From JAWQFO01 sp033436665 (GTDB taxonomy: Bacteria > Pseudomonadota > Alphaproteobacteria > Rhodobacterales > Rhodobacteraceae): a DNA stretch of 64,000 nucleotides. Positions 17,598 to 26,729 of this stretch are shown here, piece by piece (position 1 is the stretch's first letter; every line of letters begins with the position of its first letter). The stretch is from the NCBI RefSeq assembly GCF_033436665.1, contig NZ_JAWQFO010000004.1, positions 186,001 to 250,000 on the forward strand, read 5' to 3'. The position numbers and the translations under genes were made by a program. The notes below the pieces were generated by a model. That model worked only from the letters and a program-made list of their open reading frames with translations, made no database searches and was not told where the DNA came from.

Positions 17598-18026
17598 TCA
17601 GGCGATCTTCATCAGCTCGATGTCGAAGGACAGGTCCTTGCCCGCAAGCGGGTGGTTCGCGTCGAGCGTCACGGTGGCTTCATCGACCTCAACGACCATG
17701 ACCGGCATCGCCTGCCCGTCCGGCGTCTGCATCTGAAGCTGGGTGCCGACCTCGAGCGGGATGTTGTCGGGGATGCCCTCGCGCGGAACCGACTGTCGCA
17801 TCTCCGGGTTCACCGGCCCGTAGGCCTCGGCGCAAGGCACGTCGACGGACTTCTTGTCGCCGACCTCCATGCCCGGCAGCGCTTCGTCGAGCCCCGGGAT
17901 GATCTGTCCCGAGCCGACCACGAACTCCAGCGCATCGCGGCCCTCGGACGAGTCGAAGGTCGTCCCGTCCTGCAAGGTTCCGGTATAGTGAATGGCTACG
18001 GTGTCACCCGCCTTGACCTGGGTCAT
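17598..18026 (-). CDS. FKBP-type peptidyl-prolyl isomerase (SlyD-like)
   Basis: A 142-residue cytosolic prolyl isomerase/chaperone. The FKBP half (GDTVAIHYTGTLQDGTTFDSS) is interrupted by an insert-in-flap domain (about 65-125, CAEAYGPVNPEMRQSVPRE) as in SlyD. The C terminus ends in IELMKIA without the metal-binding His-rich tail of E. coli SlyD. The start at 18026 follows GGAG by 7 nt; the open frame upstream to 18230 is non-coding in character and overlaps the promoter side of the divergent dehalogenase gene. Confidence 0.92.
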   Translation of the reverse strand: MTQVKAGDTVAIHYTGTLQDGTTFDSSEGRDALEFVVGSGQIIPGLDEALPGMEVGDKKSVDVPCAEAYGPVNPEMRQSVPREGIPDNIPLEVGTQLQMQTPDGQAMPVMVVEVDEATVTLDANHPLAGKDLSFDIELMKIA

Positions 18027-18210
18027 TTCAATCTCCGATCGATGTGATGTGGGAATTGGGAAGGCCGCGTATCTGCGCGGGTTCTTCCATCTGGCCGCCG
18101 AGTGTAAGGACCGCAAGCCTGGAGTAAACCCCGAAGCCTGAGGTTTTTCGGCCTTTCCGATGTCGCTGGGCCGTGACAGTCTGCGCCCGACACGTAACGA
18201 CGGGGCGCGC

Positions 18211-18897
18211 ATGACCATCACGACCTGCATCTTCGATGCTTACGGCACGCTTTTCGACGTCGCAGCCGCCGCGCGGCAGGCCGCCGCCGAACCCGGCCGC
18301 GAAAACCTTGCCGAGAGCTGGCCGGCCCTTGCCGAACACTGGCGCCTGAAGCAGTTACAGTACAGCTGGCTTCGCGCGGTCACCGGTGCCCATGACAGTT
18401 TCTGGACCGTCACGCAGGACGGCCTCGACTGGGCGCTCGAAAAGACCGATCTCGATGGCGACCCGGAGCTGCGCGAACGCCTGTTGGCGCTCTACTGGGA
18501 GCTGCAATGCTACCCCGAGGTGCCGAAGATGCTGCACGCGCTGAAAGAGGCCGGCAAGGCCACCGCCATCCTGTCGAACGGGTCGCCCGACATGCTTGAC
18601 GGCGCAGTGCGCTCGGCCGGCATCGCCGATGTGCTCGACGACGTGCTCTCAGTCGAAAGCGTCGGCGTCTTCAAGCCGCACGCGACGGTCTACGACCTCG
18701 TCGAAAAGCGCTTCGGCTGCGACCGGTCGCACGTGCTCTTCGTCTCCTCCAACGGCTGGGACGCCGCCGCCGCGACAGGCTACGGGTTCACCACCGCATG
18801 GGTGAACCGCGCCGGCGATCCTGTCGACCGCCTGCCCTGGACACCCGACCACGTGCTGGCCGATCTCGCCGGCATTACCGACCTGGCGGCAGGCTGA
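18211..18897 (+). CDS. Haloacid dehalogenase, type II (L-2-haloacid dehalogenase-like)
   Basis: A 228-residue HAD-superfamily hydrolase with nucleophile Asp9 in FDAYGTLFDV, the Ser/Asn motif ILSNGSPDML, Lys in SVGVFKPH and the acidic motif FVSSNGWDAAAA. The block WRLKQLQYSWLRAV matches the substrate helix of L-2-haloacid dehalogenases, which replace halide with hydroxyl to give D-2-hydroxy acids. It overlaps the next gene by one base (TGATG), so it heads a three-gene coupled operon. Actual substrate is inferred only from the family. Confidence 0.88.
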   Translation: MTITTCIFDAYGTLFDVAAAARQAAAEPGRENLAESWPALAEHWRLKQLQYSWLRAVTGAHDSFWTVTQDGLDWALEKTDLDGDPELRERLLALYWELQCYPEVPKMLHALKEAGKATAILSNGSPDMLDGAVRSAGIADVLDDVLSVESVGVFKPHATVYDLVEKRFGCDRSHVLFVSSNGWDAAAATGYGFTTAWVNRAGDPVDRLPWTPDHVLADLAGITDLAAG

Positions 18898-19721
18898 TGG
18901 CGCATTTCACCACTTCGGACGGCTTGCGCCTGCATTATACCGACGAAGGCGCCGGTCTGCCGATCCTGTGCCTTTCCGGCCTGACCCGGACCACCCGCGA
19001 TTTCGACTATGTGACCCCGCATCTTGCCGGTTGCCGGCTGATCAAGCTCGACTACCGCGGACGCGGGCAATCGGACTGGGCCGAGGAGGCGTCGAGCTAC
19101 GTGCTCCCGGTCGAATGCCGCGACGTGCTGGAACTGCTCGACCACCTCGGTCTCGACGCTGTCGCGGTGCTCGGCACGTCGCGCGGAGGGCTCAACGCCA
19201 TGGGACTCGCCATGGGCGCGAAAGATCGCCTGCGCGGCGTCTGCCTTAACGACGTCGGCCCGGTCATCGATCGGAAAGGCCTCGAGTTCATCAAGGGCTA
19301 TCTCGGGCGAAACCCGGCCGCCCGCACACACGAAGAAGCCGCAGCGGCGCTGGCGTGCACCATGACGGGATTTGTCGATGTGCCGATGGCACGCTGGATC
19401 GAAGAGGTCGAGAAGCTCTACACCGCCGGACCGGACGGCCTGCAGATCACCTACGACCCCAAGCTGCGCGAGGCGGTGCTGGACCAGGACGCACAAGCCG
19501 TGCCTGACCTCTGGCCCTATTTCGACGCTCTGGACGGCCTGCCGCTGGCCTGCATCCGGGGTGCGAATTCGGACCTTCTGAGCCCCGAGACCTTCGCCGA
19601 GATGCAACGCCGGCGCCCCGACATGATCGCCGCCGAGGTTCCCGGGCGCGGCCATATCCCCTTCCTCGACGAGCCCGAGGCCGTCGCGGCCCTGCACCAA
19701 TGGATCGGAAAGATGCAATGA
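18897..19721 (+). CDS. Alpha/beta hydrolase
   Basis: A 274-residue alpha/beta-hydrolase fold protein: oxyanion region LCLSGLTRTTRDF, nucleophile elbow GTSRGGLN (Ser about 99) and a late His in PGRGHIPFLDEP. Substrate unknown; esterases and lactonases of this family act on small carboxylic esters. The start at 18897 shares its A with the dehalogenase stop, and its own stop overlaps the dehydratase start as ATGA, so the three proteins should be made in step. Confidence 0.85.
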   Translation: MAHFTTSDGLRLHYTDEGAGLPILCLSGLTRTTRDFDYVTPHLAGCRLIKLDYRGRGQSDWAEEASSYVLPVECRDVLELLDHLGLDAVAVLGTSRGGLNAMGLAMGAKDRLRGVCLNDVGPVIDRKGLEFIKGYLGRNPAARTHEEAAAALACTMTGFVDVPMARWIEEVEKLYTAGPDGLQITYDPKLREAVLDQDAQAVPDLWPYFDALDGLPLACIRGANSDLLSPETFAEMQRRRPDMIAAEVPGRGHIPFLDEPEAVAALHQWIGKMQ

Positions 19722-20692
19722 ACATCGAGATGATCCGCGCCGCGCAGGAACGCCTTTCTGGTCACGTGCGCGAAACGCCCCTGGTGAGTTCCCCCTTTCT
19801 CGACGAGATCGCCGGGCGGCGGGTCTGGATCAAGCCGGAATGCCTGCAGCACACCGGCAGCTTCAAGTTCCGCGGCGGCTGGTCCGCGATCAGCGCGCTG
19901 CACCCGGAGGTCCGCGCCCGCGGCGTGATCGCCTATTCCAGCGGCAACCACGCCCAGGGCGTGGCCCGCGCGGCCGCATTGCATGGCATTCCGGCCACCA
20001 TCGTCATGCCCGCCGACGCGCCACGCCTCAAGATCGAAAACACCCGCGCGCTCGGCGCCGAAGTCGTGCTCTACGACCGCGCCACCGAGGACCGCGACGA
20101 AATCGGCGCGCGCCTTGCGAAAGAGCACGGCCTGACCCTGATCAAACCCTTCGACGAACCGCAGGTGATCGCTGGGCAAGGCACCTGCGGGCTCGAGATC
20201 GCGGCCCAGGCCCGTGCCGCGGGCATCGAAACCGCCGACGTCATCGTCTGCTGCGGCGGCGGCGGCTTCGCCTCGGGTATCGCCCTGGCACTCGAGGCCG
20301 AGGCGCCGGGCCTGCGTCTGCGCACCGCCGAACCCGAAGGCTTCGAGGACGTCGCCCGCAGCCTCGAAGCGGGGCGCATCTGCCGCAACGCAACCGCCTC
20401 GGGCAACCTCTGTGACGCGATTCTCACCCCGCAGCCCGGCGATCTCACCTTCCCGATCCTGCAGCGCCTGGCCGGGCCTGGCCTGGTTGTCCGCGAGGAC
20501 GAGGCGCTTCGGGCGATGGCACATGCCTTTCTGCGCCTCAAGCTCGTCGCCGAACCCGGCGGTGCCGTCGCCCTCGCCGCCGCGCTCTTCCGGAGTGACG
20601 AGATCGACGGGCCGGACGTGATCGTGACGATCTCGGGCGGCAACGTCGACCCGGACGTGTTCCGCCGCGCGCTGGACGACCTCGACGCCTGA
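19718..20692 (+). CDS. Threonine/serine dehydratase-like PLP enzyme
   Basis: A 324-residue fold-type II PLP enzyme of the threonine dehydratase / serine racemase group. The Schiff-base lysine is in GSFKFRGG (about residue 51), SSGNHAQG binds the substrate carboxylate, and CGGGGFASG binds the cofactor phosphate. It lacks the C-terminal ACT-type regulatory domain of biosynthetic IlvA, so a catabolic role is more likely. It may act on hydroxy-amino acids such as threonine, serine or 3-hydroxyaspartate. It overlaps the hydrolase by 4 nt. Confidence 0.86.
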   Translation: MNIEMIRAAQERLSGHVRETPLVSSPFLDEIAGRRVWIKPECLQHTGSFKFRGGWSAISALHPEVRARGVIAYSSGNHAQGVARAAALHGIPATIVMPADAPRLKIENTRALGAEVVLYDRATEDRDEIGARLAKEHGLTLIKPFDEPQVIAGQGTCGLEIAAQARAAGIETADVIVCCGGGGFASGIALALEAEAPGLRLRTAEPEGFEDVARSLEAGRICRNATASGNLCDAILTPQPGDLTFPILQRLAGPGLVVREDEALRAMAHAFLRLKLVAEPGGAVALAAALFRSDEIDGPDVIVTISGGNVDPDVFRRALDDLDA

Positions 20693-20730
20693 CCCGCCGC
20701 ACATCTCTGGTTCGGAAATATCCCGGGGGA

Positions 20731-20764
20731 GTCGCGGCAGCGCCGCGACGGGGGCAGCGCCCCC
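20731..20764. repeat. Tandem GC-rich hairpins, likely dispersed intergenic element/terminator
   Basis: Two perfect hairpins abut: GTCGCGGC-AGC-GCCGCGAC (20731-20749) and GGGGGC-AGC-GCCCCC (20750-20764/20765). Both have AGC loops. They sit between the convergent ends of the dehydratase and the sensor kinase. No U-run follows, so Rho-independent termination would be poor, but paired hairpins with the same loop look like a REP-type element. Confidence 0.6.
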
Positions 20765-20933
20765 TGTTCCCTGGTTGCTCGCGAAAACTTCCCCGCCGGT
20801 GATCTCCTCGAGACCGGGCAAACGACCCGCGCATCTTTTCACATCGATCTGGGTTCCGCACCGGCAGCCGAAGTTCAGTGGCCATGTGCGCGACCGGTGA
20901 CAGCCCGCACCATCGCGGGCGGCAGCGAGCAAG

Positions 20934-23429
20934 CTACCGGGCCGAGGTTGCTGCGCCCCCCGACGATCCGAGGGCATCCCGGATGGTTCTGGCCAGGTCC
21001 ATCGGCGTTCCCGGCTTCTGCAGGATTGGCGCAACCACCGATCCCATGTCCGCCGAGGAATAACCCGTGTAGCCGGACATGTAGACGACCGGCAACTCGG
21101 GGAGAACCGCGCGTGTTCTCTCGGCAAGCTCGAACCCATTGATCGCCCCTGGCATCACGACATCGGTCAGCAAAAGGTCGATTTTTGTTCCGGACATTAC
21201 GGTTTCGAGCGCAGCCGTGCCGTCGGGCGCTTTCAGGACTTCGTAGCCAAGCTGCCCAATGACGTCGCCCATCATGTCGAGAAGCTCCCGCCGGTCCTCG
21301 ACGATCAGGACCACCTCACCCTGCCCTTTCGACACCGGCAACTGATCGACCGGTTCTTCGCGCGGACCGGCTTCCGATCCGCGCGGCAGCGTGATCCTGA
21401 CCGTGGTTCCCAGTCCCGGCTCCGAATAGATCCGCATGTCGCCATCCGATTGCTGGACAAACCCGTAGACCATCGACAGGCCCAGCCCGGTGCCCGCACC
21501 GGATGCCTTTGTCGAGAAGAATGGGTCCGTGGCGCGTGCCTTCACCCTGTCCGACATGCCCGTGCCATTGTCCGTCACGACCAGTTCCACAAACCGGTGC
21601 GTCCGGTTCACGGTCCCGCGTTCGCCGCAATTCGCGGCGCTGAGGCCTTGGGCGATGTATGCGCTCAGGTTTTCGCGGCGGCGACCGAGGTCCGCGTCCA
21701 CGTCCGAGACGCCCCTCGCACTGACCGTGATCCGTCCGCCCACACCCTGCGTCACCAAGGCATCCCGCGCATTGATGACGAGGTTCAAAAGCGCGCTCTC
21801 AAGTTGCCCGATGTCGCAATAAACCAGCAGCTCGGGATCCGAACACGAAACCATCAGGTCGATACTTTCCTCGATCGTTGGTTTGGCAAGCTGTTCGAGG
21901 TCGTCGAGGACCTGTGAAACAAGAACCGACGCGGCACGCCCGGGCTGACGTTTCGCGAAAGCCAAAAGGCGCGATGTGAGGACGGCCCCCTTGCGCACGG
22001 CCGAGAGCACGGTGTCATGATACGTTTGCCGCTGCTCAGAATTCTCCGTCGTCTTGGACAACTCGGTCCCGTACTCGATCGTGGACAATAGGTTGTTGAA
22101 ATCATGGGCAATTCCGCCGGTCAACTGACCCAATGCATCGAGACGATTTGCCCGTTCGATCTGCTGACGGCCCTCTTCGATCTCCGTCACGTCGTTCAGC
22201 GCCAGAACGCTCCAGATCGCGGATGACTCGTCGTTCGACCTTGCGCTGTTGATGCGTACGTAGCGATGCTCACGCTCACCTCGACGGGTCAGCACGTTCA
22301 CTCCGGAATGCTGCGCTGCACCCTCCAGGAGACGCTTTATCGGGTTCGCCCCCGCGGTATCGGTCTCGTTGACGTCGAGTGCCGAGAACCGAACATCTTC
22401 GGGCCAGTCGAATGGTTCCTTGTCCTCGACACCGCCCAGCATCCGCCGGGCTGCCTTGTTGGCCAGTCTGACACGGCCCGAACTGTCGAATGCCAGGATA
22501 CCTTCGGTCGTGGTGTCGAAGACGTCGACCAGCAGCTTTCGGGTTGTCCGCAACTCCGAAACCGCTGCCGCAAGGCAAAGCGCACCGATGGCGAGACCCG
22601 ACATGAGCAGTTGCTCCGCAACGAGGTAGTCCAGACCGTTGTTCGTTTTCAGGGCGGCCGCCATAGCGATGCTGGCGGCGGCGACCGCAGTGGCGGTCGC
22701 GGCGACCGAACCCGTCATCGCGATGCCCAGAACGGGAAAGACCAGAAGGAAGGACAGGGAAAACGAAACCGCGTCGAACGGATCGAGTACGGCAACGATC
22801 AGCAAGGCCAGCGCTATGAAAAGCACCTTTGTCAGTCGCGATGCGCTGCCGAACAGCCTGGGCGCCGTGTCGCGTTGCCAATTGTCCGCGATCTGCCGGA
22901 TTTTTGGGAAAACCGTCGTCATGAGGGCGGGGGCGATGCAGATGACCCCGAGCGTGTCCCCGGCCCAGAACGAGAGAATCGAGGATGGGACGGCGTCCCA
23001 ACTCAGAAGACCGAAGACCGCAAGATCGAGAATGGCCATGGTTGCGACCGCCAGGGAACCGACGATCATCGCGGCGAAGAACTGCGCGACATCGGACAGT
23101 TTGCCGAGGCCGGGGTCGACGTCGCGTCGGCGCAACCAGAGGGCCGAGCATCCGTAGCCGAGCGTCACTCCAAGGGCCAGAAGCAACAGCGCGACGGGTT
23201 CGCCCTTCATCCAGACGAGCGATCCCATGATGAGCGGCCCAACCATCAACAAGGGAAGAAACTGCAACCCGAGGATGAGCAAAAGTGCAATGCTCAGACC
23301 ATGCGGGGGATACCACGGGCTGACCCCGGGCGAGACCTCGAACACCCATCCGACGAGGTCGAACGCACACCAGAACACGAGGTAGAAAAGACCGATGACA
23401 AAGTAGTTCGACGTCGTATTCTGGGTCAT
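20934..23429 (-). CDS. Hybrid sensor histidine kinase with MASE1 domain
   Basis: An 831-residue inner-membrane sensor. Residues 1-295 hold about eight membrane helices of the MASE1 type (SPWYPPHGLSIALL, ILSFWAGDTLGVICIAP). A PAS-like domain follows (about 300-420), then HisKA with His442 in GGIAHDFNNLL, HATPase with Asn553 and the G boxes DNGTGM and GTGLGLSMV, and a C-terminal receiver (about 705-820) with phospho-acceptor Asp756 in LLLTDVVMPG and Lys805. The signal is unknown. No cognate output regulator is adjacent, so phosphoryl groups probably go to a distant protein. Confidence 0.93.
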   Translation of the reverse strand: MTQNTTSNYFVIGLFYLVFWCAFDLVGWVFEVSPGVSPWYPPHGLSIALLLILGLQFLPLLMVGPLIMGSLVWMKGEPVALLLLALGVTLGYGCSALWLRRRDVDPGLGKLSDVAQFFAAMIVGSLAVATMAILDLAVFGLLSWDAVPSSILSFWAGDTLGVICIAPALMTTVFPKIRQIADNWQRDTAPRLFGSASRLTKVLFIALALLIVAVLDPFDAVSFSLSFLLVFPVLGIAMTGSVAATATAVAAASIAMAAALKTNNGLDYLVAEQLLMSGLAIGALCLAAAVSELRTTRKLLVDVFDTTTEGILAFDSSGRVRLANKAARRMLGGVEDKEPFDWPEDVRFSALDVNETDTAGANPIKRLLEGAAQHSGVNVLTRRGEREHRYVRINSARSNDESSAIWSVLALNDVTEIEEGRQQIERANRLDALGQLTGGIAHDFNNLLSTIEYGTELSKTTENSEQRQTYHDTVLSAVRKGAVLTSRLLAFAKRQPGRAASVLVSQVLDDLEQLAKPTIEESIDLMVSCSDPELLVYCDIGQLESALLNLVINARDALVTQGVGGRITVSARGVSDVDADLGRRRENLSAYIAQGLSAANCGERGTVNRTHRFVELVVTDNGTGMSDRVKARATDPFFSTKASGAGTGLGLSMVYGFVQQSDGDMRIYSEPGLGTTVRITLPRGSEAGPREEPVDQLPVSKGQGEVVLIVEDRRELLDMMGDVIGQLGYEVLKAPDGTAALETVMSGTKIDLLLTDVVMPGAINGFELAERTRAVLPELPVVYMSGYTGYSSADMGSVVAPILQKPGTPMDLARTIRDALGSSGGAATSAR

Positions 23430-24296
23430 CGCCTTTCCCGGGTTCCGCTGCCATGGGACGCCAATTCACCTTACATTTCCGTGAATGCGCCATGTGGCGC
23501 TAACGTCGCTTGACGCAACCCGGGGGGTCAAGAACTTCCTTCCGCGAGTCCTGCATCCGGCCGTCCGATCGCGGACGCGACACCTGCCGTGCCCTGTCTC
23601 GGATACTTGTGTCGAGGCACGGACATATGAGGGTCTGGCGCGACAGGAAAACACCTGACCCGCCAGGCGCCGCTCTGCCATTGGTTGTGGCACGGAGTGA
23701 TCCACGATCATCTGCCAGGCACCGGTGGAACCAGGGCCGCCCTGCATCGGCGAATGATCGTCCGCAAGCCGCAGTGCTGGACATGCGCACTTGAAAGTTC
23801 GCCCCGCACTTTCCGGAAGTTTGCCGTCTTGCTACGGCAGGCGCCTGCCGGGCCCGTTGGACCAGTATGAGAGCGATGGACCGAAGGAGATCTGCGAGAG
23901 ACACGCAGGCCTCCTCGACGAAGTCGCGGTCACCGAGGAACCGATTGATCTTCACCACGACCACGGCGCGCCTGGGCGTCGAGCATCAGTTTTTCGAGTG
24001 CGGACTTCTGCCTTTCGATCCGTGCCCTGCATGTCTCGAAGGCGCTGCTGGGCACGCCGTCCTCGATGGCCGGGAAGATGTGCGCGCGACCTTGCGCGTT
24101 TGCACCGCATGTTTCTGTGCCTCGGACGCGGCGTCCGCACCGAGTTCGAGTGACCGCTTGCCGCGTTTCTGCGGTCGACCTCGGCAGATCAAAACTCAAA
24201 CAGCGGCTGGGCAACGCTTCGTGCGCGGCGCCGGGACGTTTCATCGACGCGGCGGATAGGTATATGGTCCGGTTAAGGACCATCGGAGGACAGACC
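23430..24296. other. Long gene-free stretch, possibly a decayed locus
   Basis: About 870 bp with no open frame that looks native. The only protein-like segment is on the minus strand around 23980-24085, where one frame reads AIEDGVPSSAFETCRARIER then QKSALEKLML before stopping at 23930. That helical, charged stretch recalls the C-terminal coiled region of large serine recombinases, but it is short and isolated. The right end provides the pcaD promoter and its GGAGGA ribosome site. Confidence 0.4.
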
Positions 24297-25085
24297 ATGC
24301 AGATCGCGGAGCTCGGCGACATTCGCGTCCATTATCGCAGCGATGGGCCGGAGGACGGCGCGCCGGTCGTCTTCGCCAATTCGCTCGGCACCGACCTTCG
24401 GCTCTGGGATCCGATCCTGCCGCAGCTGCCCGACGGTTTCCGCTACATCCGCTACGACAAGCGCGGGCACGGGCTGACCACCTGTCCTGCCAGCCCCTAT
24501 CACATGGGCACGCTGATCAGCGACGCCGAGAAGCTGGTCGACCACCTCGGGCTCAAGGATTGCGTCTTCGTCGGCCTCAGCATCGGTGGCATGATCGCCC
24601 AGGGGCTGGCGGTCAAGCGGCTCGATCTGGTGCGCGCGGTGGTGCTGTCGAACACCGCCGCCAAGATCGGCACCCGCGCGATGTGGGACGAACGGATTTC
24701 TACCGTGCGCGAGAATGGGATCGCGGCACTGGCCGACGCGGTGATGGAGCGCTGGTTCTCCGCCGACTTCCGCGCACGGCCAGATCTGGAACTCTGGCGC
24801 AACATGCTGGTCCGGCAGGATCCCGAAGGTTACATGGGCTGCTCGGCGGCGATCTCTCACACCGATTTCTTCACCACCACGGCCAGCCTGCGCCTGCCCG
24901 CCCTCGGGATCGCCGGCTCCGAGGACGGCTCGACACCGCCCGACCTGGTGCGCGAGACCACCGAGTTGATCCCGGGCAGCCGGTTCGAGCTGATCCGCAA
25001 GGCCGGCCACTTGCCTTGCGTCGAACAGCCCGAGGAATATGCGCGGATTCTGTCGCGGTTCCTGCTCGACACCGGCCACGGCTGA
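24297..25085 (+). CDS. pcaD: 3-oxoadipate enol-lactonase
   Basis: Hydrolyses 3-oxoadipate enol-lactone in the beta-ketoadipate branch of aromatic degradation. The 262-residue alpha/beta hydrolase has ANSLGTDLRLWDP, the nucleophile elbow GLSIGGMIAQGLA and the late His in KAGHLPCVEQP, all characteristic of PcaD. The ATG at 24297 is preceded by GGAGGA with 6 nt spacing; an open frame extends far upstream but lacks family similarity. pcaB follows after 153 bp. pcaG, pcaH and pcaC are not in the window. Confidence 0.9.
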   Translation: MQIAELGDIRVHYRSDGPEDGAPVVFANSLGTDLRLWDPILPQLPDGFRYIRYDKRGHGLTTCPASPYHMGTLISDAEKLVDHLGLKDCVFVGLSIGGMIAQGLAVKRLDLVRAVVLSNTAAKIGTRAMWDERISTVRENGIAALADAVMERWFSADFRARPDLELWRNMLVRQDPEGYMGCSAAISHTDFFTTTASLRLPALGIAGSEDGSTPPDLVRETTELIPGSRFELIRKAGHLPCVEQPEEYARILSRFLLDTGHG

Positions 25086-25238
25086 CAGGACCTCCTACTG
25101 GCCCGCGGCGGCAATGCCGCCAAACCATCGGACATCTGGTCCGCACAGGCGGTTCGCGGTATCAACAACCCGTTCCCGCACCTCCCGATCCCGCCGCGAT
25201 CCTGCGCCGGGGCGACACCGCAAGCCGGAGCCGACCCG

Positions 25239-26585
25239 ATGCCCGCCAGTCTCTTCGACAGCCCGCTGTTTGCGCAGCTTTTCCCGACCGGCGAAGCCGG
25301 GCGGTTGTTCTCGGACAGCGCCGCCATCCGCGCCATGCTGCTGGTCGAGGGAGCGCTCGCCCGCGCACAGGGTGCTGCCGGCGTGATCCCCGAGATCAGC
25401 GCCGCGGCCATTCAACGCGCCGCGCTCGAGGTCCAGATCGACCCGGCCGCCCTGGCCGAGTCCACCGGCACCAACGGAGTCTGCGTTCCGGGGCTTGTCG
25501 CCGCCTTCCAAACGGCGATGAACGCGCCGGAGCATGCGCAGTACGTGCATTGGGGCGCGACCTCGCAGGACATCATGGACACCGCCCTGATGCTGCGTCT
25601 CAGGCAATGCCTGAAGCTTATGGAGGCAGACCTGCGCGCGGTGCTCGCCACACTAGCCACGCAAGCCGGGCAGCATGCGACGACGGCCATGCCGGCCCGG
25701 ACCTACGGTCAGGCCGCCGTACCGACGACCTGGGGCGCGGTGGTCGCGCAATGGGGCGATCCGCTGGCGGACGCGCTCGACGATTTGCCCGACCTGCGCC
25801 GCAAGGCGCTGCTGGTGTCCCTGTCGGGCGCGGCTGGAACCGCCTCTGCCCTCGGTACGGACCCTACTGCGCTGCGCGCCACGATGGCCGAGACGCTCGG
25901 CCTCGCCGATTCGGGACGCGGCTGGCACACGGACCGAACCCCGATCCTACGCATCGCCGACTGGATCCTGCGGCTCACCATGGCACTTGGCGCGATGGCG
26001 AACACGCTGATCGCCTTAAGCGCCTCGGGCATTGGCGAGATCGGCTTCGGCGGGGCCGGCGCATCCTCGACGATGCCGCAGAAGCAGAACCCGGTGGCCG
26101 CCTCGGCCCTGTCGTCGCTGGCAATGCAGACAGGGCCGCTGCGCGCCGGACTGCAGGCTGCCGCGACGCACGAACACCAGCGCGACGGCGCGGCCTGGTT
26201 CGCCGAATGGGCGCTGCTGCCCCAGCTTTGCCTCGCCGGCGCATCCGCTCTGACGATCGCACGGTCGCTGGCCGCCGGGCTGGCCCCGGATGCAGATCGC
26301 ATGCGCACGGCCCTCGATGCCGACGGCGGCCTGATCCTGGCAGAAGCGCTCAGCTTCGCCCTCGCTGCGCGTCTGCCGCGTCCTGAGGCTCAGGCGGAAA
26401 CCAAGCGCCTGTGCCGCGCGGCGACCGAAACCGGGCATCCGCTGCGGGACGTGGCGCTCGAAGCCCACCCAGACCTCGATCAAGCGCTGTTCGACCCGGC
26501 CGCCCAGACCGGATGCGCACCTGACGCGGCGCGCGCTTTCGCCGCGCGGGTGCGCGCCTTACAGGAGGCGCAGAGCGAAAACTGA
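25239..26585 (+). CDS. pcaB: 3-carboxy-cis,cis-muconate cycloisomerase
   Basis: Cyclises 3-carboxymuconate to the carboxymuconolactone in protocatechuate breakdown. The 448-residue protein belongs to the fumarase/aspartase superfamily, with the signature SSTMPQKQNPV (about residue 275) and the catalytic region HWGATSQDIMDTA. Length matches PcaB rather than adenylosuccinate lyase, and the neighbouring pcaD supports this. GGAG precedes the ATG by 8 nt. Its product would need PcaC before PcaD can act, and no pcaC is seen nearby. Confidence 0.9.
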   Translation: MPASLFDSPLFAQLFPTGEAGRLFSDSAAIRAMLLVEGALARAQGAAGVIPEISAAAIQRAALEVQIDPAALAESTGTNGVCVPGLVAAFQTAMNAPEHAQYVHWGATSQDIMDTALMLRLRQCLKLMEADLRAVLATLATQAGQHATTAMPARTYGQAAVPTTWGAVVAQWGDPLADALDDLPDLRRKALLVSLSGAAGTASALGTDPTALRATMAETLGLADSGRGWHTDRTPILRIADWILRLTMALGAMANTLIALSASGIGEIGFGGAGASSTMPQKQNPVAASALSSLAMQTGPLRAGLQAAATHEHQRDGAAWFAEWALLPQLCLAGASALTIARSLAAGLAPDADRMRTALDADGGLILAEALSFALAARLPRPEAQAETKRLCRAATETGHPLRDVALEAHPDLDQALFDPAAQTGCAPDAARAFAARVRALQEAQSEN

Positions 26586-26729
26586 TACCGACAGTGCGTG
26601 ACATCTGATCGCGCCTGACGACGGGAGGGCGGCGCGCGCGACCGCACACGTTTCCGCTCTTGCGGCGCAACACCGTTCCGGGCAACCGTCCGACTCAGCG
26701 GACGACGCCCAGAGGGAGACTGGACACTC

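Noticed and set aside
19517..21139. A 540-residue open frame antisense to the dehydratase
   Set aside because: It crosses the twin hairpins and the kinase 3' end and has no recognisable domain.
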